A stretch of DNA of 64,000 bases, from contig CAWBSE010000003.1 in NCBI GenBank assembly GCA_963791425.1, positions 868,001-932,000 on the forward strand, given 5' to 3'. Under the pieces are notes generated by a model. That model made no database searches. It was not told where the DNA came from and saw nothing but the letters and a program-made list of their open reading frames with translations. The stretch comes from DATBLE01 sp963791425. Its GTDB lineage: Bacteria; Actinomycetota; Thermoleophilia; Gaiellales; Gaiellaceae. Positions 53,269 to 61,687 of the stretch are shown here, one piece after another (position 1 is the first letter of the stretch; each line of letters begins with the position of its first letter). Both the position numbers and the translations under genes were made by a program.

Positions 53269-53930
53269 CCGCCATCAGAACGTAGAAGACGAGGTAGGCG
53301 GCGGTGAGCAGCACCGTGACGGCGACGGTCACGGCCGCGGCGCGCGCGAGCGAGGCGGGGTCGGCGAGGTGCGCGTGGAGCTGCGCCAGCCTCGCGCCGG
53401 GCTGCGTGAGCATGTCCCAGCTGTTCCAGCGCTTCACGCGCCCGAGGTAGACGCCGACGCTGACGAGCCCGAGCACGCCGAAGACGCCCACCCAGCCGGC
53501 GGCGGCGCCGAACCGGTGCCGTGCGACCGCGTGCACGAGGTACAGCGAGACGAAGCCGAGCAGCATCCCCGTCCACGCGAAGGCCGAGACCTCGACGCCG
53601 TCGAGCCACAGCGGCGCCCGTGAGACGCGCGAGAGGTGGACGAAGTCGGTGACGATGTACGGCGCGTTCGGCAGGAACAGCAGCCAGAGCACGAGCGCCG
53701 GCGCCAGGACGAGCAGCGGCCGCCCGCGGCGGTAGCGGTCGTAGATCGAGCAGCGCGAGCAGCAGCGGGATCCAGGCGAGGAACAGGTTCCAGATCAGGA
53801 ACCGGAAGCCGTAGGCGTCGTAGTGGCGTTCGCGGACGAGCTCGAGCCCCAGGCACAGCGCCGAGGCCACGCCCAGGCCGGCGAGCACGACGAGACGCTC
53901 GTTGGGGAACCGGCGTGTGCGAATACCCAC
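53231..53930 (-). pseudogene. DUF1361 membrane protein, one +1 shift
   Basis: From GTG 53930: helices LVVLAGLGVASALCLGLEL and FLIWNLFLAWIPLLLALL; one extra base near 53747 shifts the frame, then IYDRYRRG, LWLLFLPNAPYIVTDFVHL (the family hallmark), VGVYLGRVKRWNSWD and a final helix. Corrected length is 232 aa with six or seven helices. DUF1361 function is unknown. The break is probably a sequencing indel. Confidence 0.8.
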
Positions 53931-53936
53931 GGGTAC

Positions 53937-53942
53937 AGGGTA
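53937..53942 (-). promoter_or_regulatory. -10 box (TACCCT) of the DUF1361 gene
   Basis: TACCCT, 6 nt, GTG at 53930; leaderless geometry. Confidence 0.5.
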
Positions 53943-54053
53943 ATCGCGGCGCTTTAGGACGAGGTAAGCACCGCGGGTCCCCGTCTGGGTCACCGCGGAT
54001 CGGTGAACTCCCCGATTTCCGCCCCCGGCCCCGCTCGATACGACTGCCTGTCG

Positions 54054-55427
54054 ATGGCGTTCCAGACGATCATCGAGCCGTTCCGGATCCACTCCGTCGA
54101 GCCGCTGCGCGTGACGTCGGAGGCCGACCGCCGCGCCGCGCTCGAGGCGTGTGGGCTCAATCTGTTCGGGCTGAGGGCGGTGGACGTCCTGATCGACCTG
54201 CTCACCGACTCCGGGACCGGTGCGATGTCGCGCGACCAGTGGGCGGCGATCCAGCACGGCGACGAGAGCTACGCGGGGTCGCCGTCGTGGTTCACGTTCC
54301 TCGAGGCGGTGCAGGAGTTGTTCCCGTTCACGCACGTGATCCCGACGCACCAGGGCCGGGCGGCGGAGAAGATCCTGTTCACCGCGGTCGGCGGGCGCGG
54401 CAAGGTCGTCCCGAACAACACGCACTTCGACACGACCCGTGCGAACGTCGAGTTCACCGAGGCGACCGCCGTCGACCTTCCGATTCCGGAGGCGCTCGAG
54501 CCGGCGAGCATCCACCCGTTCAAGGGGAACATCGACCTCGAGCGGCTGGAGCGCCTGCTGTTCGACCACGGGCCCGAACGGGTGCCGCTGGTGATGATCA
54601 CGATCACGAACAACTCGGGCGGCGGGCAGCCCGTCTCGCTCGAGAACATGCGCGGCGCGCGGGCGCTCTGCGACCGCTACGGCGTGCCGCTCTTCCTCGA
54701 CGCGTGCCGGTTCGCCGAGAACGCCTGGTTCGTGCACGAGCGTGAGCCGGGACAGGCGGGCCGCGACGTCGCCGACATCGTCCGCGAGTTCGCCTCGCTG
54801 GCCGACGGGATGACGATGAGCGCCAAGAAGGACGGGATCGCCAACATCGGCGGCTGGCTGGCGATGAACGACGACGCGCTGGCGGAGCGCTGCCGGAACC
54901 TGCTCGTGCTGACGGAGGGCTTTCCCACGTACGGCGGCCTGGCCGGGCGCGACCTGGAGGCGATCGCGCAGGGCCTGCGCGAGGTCGTGCACCACGACTA
55001 CCTCGCGTACCGGATCCGCTCGACCGCCTACCTCGGCGACGGGCTGACGGCCGCCGGGATGCCGGTGGTGCAGCCCGTCGGCGGGCACGCCGTGTACATC
55101 GATGCGAGGGCGCTGCTCCCGCACATCCCGCCGCTCGAGTATCCGGGGCAGGCGCTCGCGTGCGCGCTCTACCGCGTGGGCGGCATTCGCGGGTGTGAGA
55201 TCGGGACGGTGATGTTCGGCCGGCAGCACGACGGCACCGAGCAGCCGGCAGCACTCGACCTCGTCCGGCTGGCGATCCCGCGGAGGACGTACACGCAGAG
55301 CCACATGGACTACGTGATCGAGGTCTGTGCGGCCGTCGCGGCCGACGCTTCGCGGCTACGCGGCCTGCGGATGACGCACGAGCCGCCGGCGCTCCGCCAT
55401 TTCACGGCGCGGTTCGAAGAGCTCTAG
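54054..55427 (+). CDS. tnaA: Tryptophanase-type beta-eliminating lyase
   Basis: 457 aa from ATG 54054 (opening AFQTIIEPFRIHSVEPL, the family's usual start); GTG 54003 is an alternative. PLP-dependent fold with TDSGTGAMSRDQWAA, GDESYAG, THQGRAAE, LFLDACRFAENAW and the PLP lysine in MSAKKDGIANIGG. The segment NNTHFDTTR carries the Asp expected in tryptophanases; tyrosine phenol-lyases have Thr there. It would split tryptophan to indole, pyruvate and ammonia. No tnaC-like leader or TnaB permease gene is seen. Confidence 0.9.
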   Translation: MAFQTIIEPFRIHSVEPLRVTSEADRRAALEACGLNLFGLRAVDVLIDLLTDSGTGAMSRDQWAAIQHGDESYAGSPSWFTFLEAVQELFPFTHVIPTHQGRAAEKILFTAVGGRGKVVPNNTHFDTTRANVEFTEATAVDLPIPEALEPASIHPFKGNIDLERLERLLFDHGPERVPLVMITITNNSGGGQPVSLENMRGARALCDRYGVPLFLDACRFAENAWFVHEREPGQAGRDVADIVREFASLADGMTMSAKKDGIANIGGWLAMNDDALAERCRNLLVLTEGFPTYGGLAGRDLEAIAQGLREVVHHDYLAYRIRSTAYLGDGLTAAGMPVVQPVGGHAVYIDARALLPHIPPLEYPGQALACALYRVGGIRGCEIGTVMFGRQHDGTEQPAALDLVRLAIPRRTYTQSHMDYVIEVCAAVAADASRLRGLRMTHEPPALRHFTARFEEL

Positions 55428-55435
55428 CCGCCGCG

Positions 55436-56206
55436 TTACTTGCCGGCGACGGCGGAGACGTACGCGGCGACGGCGGCGATCTCCTGTGCCGTCAGCTGAC
55501 CCTTGAACGAGGGCATGACGCCCCTGCCGTTCGTCACCCGGTCGACGACCTTCGACTGCGGCGGCTTCGCCTGGTCGAGGTTGGGGCCGACCGTGCCGTT
55601 CGAGCCTGCGTCCTTCAGCGTGTGGCAACTCGTGCAGCCGGCGCTGGAGAAGATCGTCTTGCCCTGGGCGACGAGATCCGAGCCGCCGCCGGTCGTGGTC
55701 GACGCCGTCGCGGTGGTTGTGCCCTCGGTCGTGGTCGGCGGCGGTGGGGCGGTCGTCGTGGTCGCGCCGGTCGAGGCGCCGATCGGCGGCAGCCCTGCGA
55801 CGGCGGCGACATAGGCTGCGACGTCGTTCGCGTCGTCGCCGGTGACGAGGTCGGCCGGCATTCCGGTCACCCTGTTCTCGACCCCGTTCACGCCGACGTC
55901 GACGCCGGACGGGTTCGAGACCGGAAAGAGGATCTGGTCGTGGACGACGTTGCGGATGGTCGACTCCGCGAAGCCCTGGGCGCGCGGCCCGTAGAAGGCG
56001 TCGTCCAGGTTCGGGCCGATCTTGCCCTGCGTTCCCGCGTCGGCGAGCGTGTGGCAGGAGCCGCACTTCTCGACGAACAGCTTCTTCCCGTTCGTCTTGT
56101 CGGCTTTCCCTGCGGAGATCCCACCCGTGCCGCAGCCGGCGGCGACGAACGCGACGACAGCGAGCAGCGCGCACAGCTTCGGCCCCCTGGTGATGTCGAA
56201 GTTCAC
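55436..56206 (-). CDS. Dihaem cytochrome c lipoprotein
   Basis: 256 aa, GTG with a GAGGGG site. Signal peptide with lipobox FVAAGC (Cys25), first cytochrome c domain with CGSCH (48-52), a Thr/Pro-rich linker (TTTTAPPPPTTTEGTTT) and a second cytochrome c domain with CTSCH and Met in GVMPSF. Anchored outside the membrane, it could pass electrons to the CuA/cytochrome c domain of the caa3 oxidase encoded nearby. TAGACT at about 56263 may be its -10 box with a 50-nt leader. Confidence 0.9.
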   Translation of the reverse strand: MNFDITRGPKLCALLAVVAFVAAGCGTGGISAGKADKTNGKKLFVEKCGSCHTLADAGTQGKIGPNLDDAFYGPRAQGFAESTIRNVVHDQILFPVSNPSGVDVGVNGVENRVTGMPADLVTGDDANDVAAYVAAVAGLPPIGASTGATTTTAPPPPTTTEGTTTATASTTTGGGSDLVAQGKTIFSSAGCTSCHTLKDAGSNGTVGPNLDQAKPPQSKVVDRVTNGRGVMPSFKGQLTAQEIAAVAAYVSAVAGK

Positions 56207-56259
56207 GTCGTCCCCTCGCTCGCGGTACGGGAAGCGGTGTCTCCCGTGCGCGTCGGAGT

Positions 56260-57135
56260 CTAACCCTGCGGCGAGGAGGACGAACCGCTGAGCTGCTTCT
56301 GGAGCGCCTTGATCCGCGCCTTCGCCTGCGGTGCGTTCGGGTCGTCCGGCGCGATCTTCAGGAACCGCTGGTAGGCGGCGATCGCGACCGCGTAGTTCCC
56401 GGCGGTCTCGGCTGCGCCCGCGAGCTGGAGTTGCGTCCCGGACTCGCTCGGCTGGAGCTTCGCCAGCTGCTGGTAGACCGTGACGAGCTCGGTCGCCGTC
56501 TGTTGGCGCGAGGTCATCGCGGCGCTGAAGCGCGTGCTAGCGCTGGAGCTCACGGCCGAGCCGATCGGATCGGCGAGGCTGGCGAGCGCGCGGCCGAGCG
56601 GCGACGTGGTCGGCGGCCCGAAGTTCACGGTCTGGGCGTTCTGCGCGTCGACCTGGGCGTTCTGCGCGTCGGTGCTCTGGGCTGCGAACTGCTGCTCGTA
56701 GTCGGTCGCGAGCCGGGTCAGCCCGTCGGGATCCTTGGGGCGGAGCTTGGTGTAGGTCAGCCACGCCGGGATCGCCAGCTGGTAGTCGCCGGCGAGGTCG
56801 TACGCGCCGGCGAGGTCGTTCCATGCCTTCGCGTCCTTCGGGTTCTTCTGGGTGGCCTTCAGCGGCTTGTCGACCGACGGATTGCCGCCGCCGCCGCGGA
56901 TGCCGTTGAAGATGTCACCCAGCCCGCCCAGGTTCGACGAGCCGACGCCGAAGAGCACGAAGCCGAAGGTGAACGCGATGATCAGCAGCACGAACACCCA
57001 TTTGGCATGCGTGCGCAGCCTGTTGAAGAACAGCTGATCCTCGTAGCGCTGCCCGCCACCGCTCGAGTCCTTGTGTTTCCGGCCCTTGTCCGGAGGACGC
57101 GCGGGGGGGCGGCGTTTTGCCGCAGCACGTGCCAT
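56260..57135 (-). CDS. Membrane-anchored TPR protein
   Basis: 291 aa. Basic N-terminus (KRRPPARPPDKGRKHKD), one membrane helix (WVFVLLIIAFTFGFVLFGV), then TPR units: NPKDAKAWNDLAGAYDLAGDYQLAIPAW (cut: AKAWNDLAGAYDLAGDYQLA) and a final GNYAVAIAAYQRFLKIAPDDPNAPQAK. A Gln/Ala/Asn-rich insert (TDAQNAQVDAQNAQ) separates them. Such proteins are scaffolds; the partner is unknown. It follows adenosine deaminase on the same strand. Confidence 0.8.
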   Translation of the reverse strand: MARAAAKRRPPARPPDKGRKHKDSSGGGQRYEDQLFFNRLRTHAKWVFVLLIIAFTFGFVLFGVGSSNLGGLGDIFNGIRGGGGNPSVDKPLKATQKNPKDAKAWNDLAGAYDLAGDYQLAIPAWLTYTKLRPKDPDGLTRLATDYEQQFAAQSTDAQNAQVDAQNAQTVNFGPPTTSPLGRALASLADPIGSAVSSSASTRFSAAMTSRQQTATELVTVYQQLAKLQPSESGTQLQLAGAAETAGNYAVAIAAYQRFLKIAPDDPNAPQAKARIKALQKQLSGSSSSPQG

Positions 57136-57143
57136 TGGTCGGG

Positions 57144-58142
57144 TTAGCGTAGCGTCCAGTTGAAGGACGCGCCGATGGCGGCAAGCCTGCTCCGCGTCTC
57201 GTCGTCGCAGAGCGCGCCGGCCAGCGCCGTCTCGTACAGCGCCCTCGGGTCGAGGCCCAGTCCCTCGGCCGCGGCGTACTCGCGGGTCAGGTCGGTGTCG
57301 AACATCACGGGGTCGTCGGTCGAGACCGAGCAGGGGACGCCGGCGCGGACGAGCTCCGGGAGGGGGTGCTGCTCGAGCGACGCGACCGCGTTGGTGCGGA
57401 CGTTCGAGATCGGTGTGATGTCCAGCGTCAGCTTCCGGTCGGCGAGCTCCTGGACGAGCGCGGGATCCTCGATCGCGCGGAACCCGTGCCGGATCCGGTC
57501 GGGCCCGAGCAGGTCGATCGCGCTGCGTACCGACTCGGGGCCGACCACCTCGCCCGCGTGCGGCACCGATCCGAGCCCGGCGGCCCGCGCCTCGTCGAAC
57601 GCCGACCGGAACAGCGCGTTCTCGTAGTAGGCCTCCTCGCCGCCCAGGCCGACGGCGACGATGCCGCGCTCGCGGTAGCGCGCGACCTGCCGGACGAGCT
57701 CGTGCGCGTCCTCGATCGGGGCGCTGCGGGTGATGTCCGGGTTGAGCCGCACCTCGACGCCGTGCAGTTCGCGTGCGAGTTGGGCGCCGCTGCAGTAGCC
57801 CTCGAGCATCTCGTCCCACGAGACGCCGCGCCAGGTGCGCTCGATCGGCGAAAAAATTGCTTCTAAATAGACAGCGCCGTGCCGCTTCGCCTCCTCGGCG
57901 TACCCGACGACGACCTGGCGGAAGTCCTCCTCGGTGCGCAGGCAGTTCGTCGTCAGGATCCAGACCTCGATGAAGTGGTCGAAGTCCCGGAAGCGGTAGA
58001 GCTCGCGCAGCCCCTCGACGGTGTCGGCGGGCAGCGTCTCGCCGTTGCGCTTCGCGATCGCGAGCAGCGTCTCGGGCTGGATCGTCGCCTCGAGATGGAC
58101 GTGCAGCTCGATCTTGGGGTACGGGGTGGCCGTGTCCGACAC
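57144..58142 (-). CDS. add: Adenosine deaminase family protein
   Basis: 332 aa, GTG start. Metal ligands His14/His16 in ELHVHLEA, His in SVPHAGE, and Asp-Asp in SVSTDDPVMF; TPISNVRTN and IRHGFRAI are further family motifs. The enzyme hydrolyses adenosine (or deoxyadenosine) to inosine in purine salvage. HLEA replaces the usual HLDG, seen in several actinobacterial members. A leaderless TAGCAT promoter lies upstream. Confidence 0.9.
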   Translation of the reverse strand: MSDTATPYPKIELHVHLEATIQPETLLAIAKRNGETLPADTVEGLRELYRFRDFDHFIEVWILTTNCLRTEEDFRQVVVGYAEEAKRHGAVYLEAIFSPIERTWRGVSWDEMLEGYCSGAQLARELHGVEVRLNPDITRSAPIEDAHELVRQVARYRERGIVAVGLGGEEAYYENALFRSAFDEARAAGLGSVPHAGEVVGPESVRSAIDLLGPDRIRHGFRAIEDPALVQELADRKLTLDITPISNVRTNAVASLEQHPLPELVRAGVPCSVSTDDPVMFDTDLTREYAAAEGLGLDPRALYETALAGALCDDETRSRLAAIGASFNWTLR

Positions 58143-58150
58143 CGGCCGCG

Positions 58151-58156
58151 ATGCTA
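58151..58156 (-). promoter_or_regulatory. -10 box (TAGCAT) of the adenosine deaminase gene
   Basis: TAGCAT, 8 nt, GTG at 58142. Divergent from the ABC transporter promoter 14 bp away. Confidence 0.5.
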
Positions 58157-58169
58157 GACCACCGGCGCC

Positions 58170-58175
58170 TAGACT
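58170..58175 (+). promoter_or_regulatory. -10 box (TAGACT) of the ABC transporter operon
   Basis: TAGACT, 6 nt, ATG at 58182; leaderless geometry. Confidence 0.6.
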
Positions 58176-58181
58176 CGGCGC

Positions 58182-59013
58182 ATGCCTCCGGCGCTGGCCG
58201 TTCGCGGCCTCGGCAAGCAGTACGGCAAGGTCACGGCACTCGACGGGGTCGACCTCGTGGTGGACGAGGGCGAGCTGGTCGGCCTGCTCGGCCCGAACGG
58301 CGCGGGCAAGTCCACGCTGGTGAAGATCGCATGCGGGCTCGTGCGGCCGACCGCAGGGACCGCGGAGATCTGCGGTGCGCCGGCCGGCTCGGCGCTCCGC
58401 CCGTCGCGCGCTCGGCTACCTGGCCGAGCTCTTCCGCTTCCCCGGCTGGGTGAGCGCGGACGAGCTGCTCGTGCTGCACCAGCGGCTCGCCGGCTCCGCC
58501 GGCGGCGCGGCGGAGCGCACGGAGCTCCTCGAGCTGGTCGGCCTGGCCGACGCGCGCGACCGCCGCGTCGAGGAGATGTCGAAGGGCATGCAGCAGCGGC
58601 TCGGGATCGCGCAGGCGCTCGTCGGGTCGCCTCGCGTGCTGCTGCTGGACGAGCCGACGAGCGCGCTCGACCCGTCGGGGCGGCGGACGGTGCGCACGCT
58701 GCTCGAGCAGCTCCGCGAGCGGGGTCACGCGGTGCTGCTCAACTCGCACCTGCTCAGCGAGGTCGAGCTCGTCTGCGACCGGGTGGCGATCATCACGCGC
58801 GGGAAGCTCGTGGCCGAGGGCAGCCCGGCCGAGCTGTCGCAGGCCCGCGGTGTCGAGGTCGAGACGGCGGCCGGCCTGCGGATGTTCGAGGGCGCGACGC
58901 GCGACGACGTGCCGGGGATCGTCGCGCGGCTGGTCGGCGAGGGCGAGCAGGTCTACGGCGTCCGCGTGCTGGCGACCTCGCTCGAGGACGTGTACCTGGA
59001 GGCCGTCGAATGA
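58182..59013 (+). pseudogene. ABC transporter ATP-binding protein, one +1 shift
   Basis: The first frame has Walker A GPNGAGKSTLVKI; one extra base near 58404 shifts the frame, after which LGYLAELFRFPGW, the signature region MSKGMQQRLGIAQAL, Walker B VLLLDEPTSALDP and the H-loop HLLSEVE follow. Corrected length is 276 aa. It energises the membrane protein encoded next, as in ABC-2 exporters (drug, polymer or natamycin-type). The stop overlaps the permease ATG (ATGA). The break is probably a sequencing indel. Confidence 0.9.
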
Positions 59014-59870
59014 GCGGCATCGCCGTGATCGTCGGCTACGCGCTGCGCGAGAGCATGCGCCGGAAGGTCTTCCTGATCGTGCTGCTGCTCTCGCTGGCGT
59101 TCCTCGCGCTGTACGGCGTCGGGGTCTGGCGTGCGTTCCGGAACACCACCTCGTTCGTCGCGCCCGACCAGTTCGGCCTCGACCCGGACGTGGTCGCCGG
59201 CGCGACCCTGCTCGGCCTCGCGATGTTCGCGACGCTGTTCCTCGGGACGGTGCTGGCGATCTTCCTCACCCTCGGCGCCGTCCGCGGCGACGCCGAGCGT
59301 GGGCTGCTCCAGCCTCTCGTCGTGCGGCCGATCGGGAGGAGCGCCTTCCTCTTCGCACGGTTCGCCGCCGCCGCCGCGGTCTGCGCGGTGTACGTCGTCG
59401 TCCTGTTCGCGATCGAGACGACGCTGGTCGGCCTCCTCGGGGGCTGGTGGCCGGACCACGTCGTGGCGGCCGGCGCGGAGCTCGCCCTCGCAGTCGTGGT
59501 CGTCGTGGCGATCTCGCTGCTCGGGTCGATCTTCCTCTCCGCGACCGCGAACGGGATCGCCGTCTTCATGGTGTTCGGCGGCGGTCTCGTCGCCGGGCTG
59601 CTCGCCCAGATCGGCCGGGCGATCGGCTCCGACACGCTGCGGTCGATCGGCCGCTGGGCCTCGCTGGCGCTGCCGTTCGAGGCGCTGTACCAGGACGCGC
59701 TGCACGTGATCACCACCGGGACGACCGGGTTCGAGCGGTTCGCGCTGGAGCTCGGGCCGTTCGGCGGCTCGAACGGCGGCGGCGTCGGGGTCGTGCTCTG
59801 GTCGGTCGCGTACCTGCTGCTCGTCGGTGCGGCCGGGATCGCGGCGTTCTCGCGCCGCGACCTGCCCTAG
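59010..59870 (+). CDS. ABC-2-type permease
   Basis: 286 aa with six membrane helices, among them KVFLIVLLLSLAFLALYGV, LLGLAMFATLFLGTVLAIFLTL and AELALAVVVVVAISLLGSIFL. The loop GAVRGDAERGLLQPLVVRPIGR is the ABC-2 hallmark (ExxxGxLxxLLxxP). Pairs with the ATPase upstream to form an exporter of unknown substrate. Its 3' end overlaps tatC by four bases on the other strand. Confidence 0.9.
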   Translation: MSGIAVIVGYALRESMRRKVFLIVLLLSLAFLALYGVGVWRAFRNTTSFVAPDQFGLDPDVVAGATLLGLAMFATLFLGTVLAIFLTLGAVRGDAERGLLQPLVVRPIGRSAFLFARFAAAAAVCAVYVVVLFAIETTLVGLLGGWWPDHVVAAGAELALAVVVVVAISLLGSIFLSATANGIAVFMVFGGGLVAGLLAQIGRAIGSDTLRSIGRWASLALPFEALYQDALHVITTGTTGFERFALELGPFGGSNGGGVGVVLWSVAYLLLVGAAGIAAFSRRDLP

Positions 59871-60637
59871 CTCTCGTTCGCCTGGGCGCGCGCCTCGCGC
59901 TGGTCTTTCCAGCGTGGCTCGAAGAACGTCGCGAGCCCGATCGAGAGCACGTAGAGCACGACGAGCGGGATCACGGACAGGATCGTCGTCACCGGGTCGA
60001 TGCCCGGGAGGATCACGCCGATCACGACCATGACGAACACGCCGATCCGCCAGGTGCGGCGGAGCATCCGCGCGGTCAGGATCCGCAGCCGGACGAGGCC
60101 GAGCACGAACACCGGCACCTCGAAGGCGAGGGCGACCCCGACCAGCACGAACGTCGCGAAGCGGTAGTAGTCCTTGGCGCGCAGCTGGATGTTGAACTGG
60201 TTCGAGTTGTAGTTGGTGAGGAAATGGATCGCGGGCGGCAGGATCACGTAGTAGCCGAACGCCACGCCGCCGACGCCGAGGACGACGGCGAACGCGACGA
60301 GCATCGCCATCGAGCGCTGGAAGTGCTCCGCGAACGCCGGGGCGAAGAAGCCCCAGGCCTGCCAGAACACGATCGGGAGCGCGACCAGCAGCGCCGCCCA
60401 GAAGCAGATCCAGATCGTGGTCGAGAACGGCTCGACCGGGCTGAACGTCGTCGGCTTCTGGAGGTTGTCGGGCAGCGGCTTGTTCAGCCAGTCGAGGATG
60501 CGGCCGTTGAAGATGTACGCGACCACGAACGCGACCGCGATCGCGATCAGGCAGATGATCATGCGGCCGCGAAGCTCTTCGAGATGCTCGACGAGTGTGG
60601 CTTCCTCGCCGTGGCGAAGTCGCCGCGGGAGCCTCAT
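59867..60637 (-). CDS. tatC: Sec-independent protein translocase TatC
   Basis: 256 aa with six membrane helices and the TatC marks VEHLEELRGR (cytoplasmic N-terminus), FSPVEPFSTTIWICFW, FGYYVILPPAIHFL and VPVFVLGLVRL. It is the receptor for twin-arginine signal peptides. Lies 5 bp downstream of tatA in the same direction; tatB is not here, consistent with the two-component Tat of many Gram-positives. Confidence 0.95.
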   Translation of the reverse strand: MRLPRRLRHGEEATLVEHLEELRGRMIICLIAIAVAFVVAYIFNGRILDWLNKPLPDNLQKPTTFSPVEPFSTTIWICFWAALLVALPIVFWQAWGFFAPAFAEHFQRSMAMLVAFAVVLGVGGVAFGYYVILPPAIHFLTNYNSNQFNIQLRAKDYYRFATFVLVGVALAFEVPVFVLGLVRLRILTARMLRRTWRIGVFVMVVIGVILPGIDPVTTILSVIPLVVLYVLSIGLATFFEPRWKDQREARAQANES

Positions 60638-60641
60638 CGGG

Positions 60642-60839
60642 CTAGTTCGAGGAGGGCTTGGAGTCGTCGGCGGGCGGCGCCGGCAGCTCCGGCTTGTCGT
60701 CCTTGCCGCTGATCGAGTCCTTGAACTCGCGCATGCCCTTGCCGAGGGAGCGGCCCATCTCCGGCAGCCGCTTCGGCCCGAAGACGAGCAGTGCGACGAT
60801 CAGGATGACGACTACCCCCGTGATACCGATTTCCGGCAT
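60642..60839 (-). CDS. tatA: Twin-arginine translocase subunit TatA
   Basis: 65 aa: one membrane helix (TGVVVILIVALLVFGPKRLPEMG, cut: VVVILIVALLVFGPKRLPE) with the FGPKRLP hinge, an amphipathic helix (SLGKGMREFKDSIS) and a Lys/Pro/Asp tail. Forms the protein-conducting part of the Tat pathway with TatC. Confidence 0.95.
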   Translation of the reverse strand: MPEIGITGVVVILIVALLVFGPKRLPEMGRSLGKGMREFKDSISGKDDKPELPAPPADDSKPSSN

Positions 60840-60845
60840 GGGGGA

Positions 60846-60851
60846 AGCCTA
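60846..60851 (-). promoter_or_regulatory. -10 box (TAGGCT) of tatA-tatC
   Basis: TAGGCT, 6 nt, ATG at 60839; leaderless. Divergent from the suf promoter 40 bp away. Confidence 0.6.
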
Positions 60852-60891
60852 GCGCGTTTTGCGGAACAGCGGCCATTTGGCTGCAAGTGGC

Positions 60892-60897
60892 TAGACT
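60892..60897 (+). promoter_or_regulatory. -10 box (TAGACT) of the suf operon
   Basis: TAGACT, 7 nt, ATG at 60905; leaderless. Supports 60905 as the start of sufC; a GTG at 60887 lies upstream of the box. Confidence 0.6.
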
Positions 60898-60904
60898 CAG
60901 ACCG

Positions 60905-61687
60905 ATGGCACTGCTGGAGATCAAGAATCTGCACGTCTCGCACGAGGAGACCGGACGGGAGATCGTCAAGGGCGTCGATCTCGCGATCGACACCGCCGAG
61001 GTACATGCCGTGATGGGCCCCAACGGATCCGGCAAGTCGACGCTCGCCTATGCGTTGATGGGCCACCCCGCCTACGAGGTGACCGAGGGGGAGATCCTCT
61101 TCGACGGCGTGGACCTCGTCGAACTGGGGGCGGACGAGCGCGCGCAGCGAGGTCTCTTCCTCGCATTCCAGTATCCGCACGCGGTGCCCGGCGTCACCGT
61201 GACGAACTTCCTGCGCTCGGCGATCAACGCCGTCCGCAAGGCGCGCAACGGCGGCGTCGACGATCCGATCAAGATCCCCGAGTTCCGCAAGGAGCTGCTC
61301 GCGAAGATGGAGGAGCTGAAGGTCACCCGCGAGCTGGCCCAGCGCTACATCAACGACGGCTTCTCGGGCGGCGAGCGCAAGAAGATGGAGATGTTGCAGC
61401 TCGCGATGCTGAAGCCGCGGATGGCCGTGCTCGACGAGACCGACACCGGCCTAGACATCGACGCGCTCAAGGTCGTAGGCAACGCGGTGAACACGCTGGT
61501 CGGGCCCGAGATGGGCGCGCTCGTGATCACCCACTTCCCGCGCGTGCTCCAGTACATCAAGCCGAACTATGTCCACGTCTTCTCCGACGGGAACATCGTC
61601 GCCGAGGGCGGGCCCGAGCTGGCAGACACGCTCGAGGCGGAGGGCTACAAGGCCTTCATCCCGGAGATTGATGAGGAGGCTGCCTGA
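60905..61687 (+). CDS. sufC: Fe-S cluster assembly ATPase SufC
   Basis: 260 aa. ABC ATPase with Walker A GPNGSGKSTLAYALMG, the SufC-specific Q-loop region LFLAFQYPHAVPGVTV, signature FSGGERKKMEMLQLA, Walker B MAVLDETDTGLDIDALK and H-loop ITHFPRVLQYI. It drives conformational change in the SufBD scaffold that builds Fe-S clusters. The stop overlaps the sufB start (TGATG). Confidence 0.96.
   Translation: MALLEIKNLHVSHEETGREIVKGVDLAIDTAEVHAVMGPNGSGKSTLAYALMGHPAYEVTEGEILFDGVDLVELGADERAQRGLFLAFQYPHAVPGVTVTNFLRSAINAVRKARNGGVDDPIKIPEFRKELLAKMEELKVTRELAQRYINDGFSGGERKKMEMLQLAMLKPRMAVLDETDTGLDIDALKVVGNAVNTLVGPEMGALVITHFPRVLQYIKPNYVHVFSDGNIVAEGGPELADTLEAEGYKAFIPEIDEEAA

Noticed and set aside
54003..54053. 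tnaC-type leader peptide before tryptophanase
   Set aside because: The short upstream frame is in the same frame as tnaA and contains no tryptophan codon.
54054..55427. Tyrosine phenol-lyase
   Set aside because: The FDTT segment has the Asp of tryptophanases in place of Thr.
57144..58142. Aminodeoxyfutalosine deaminase (menaquinone pathway)
   Set aside because: Possible within the superfamily, but motifs fit adenosine deaminase and no other futalosine gene is nearby.
8201..58404. Programmed +1 frameshifting as the cause of the split genes
   Set aside because: No shared slippery codon, stop codon or downstream structure at the sites, and the set includes housekeeping genes with no history of recoding.
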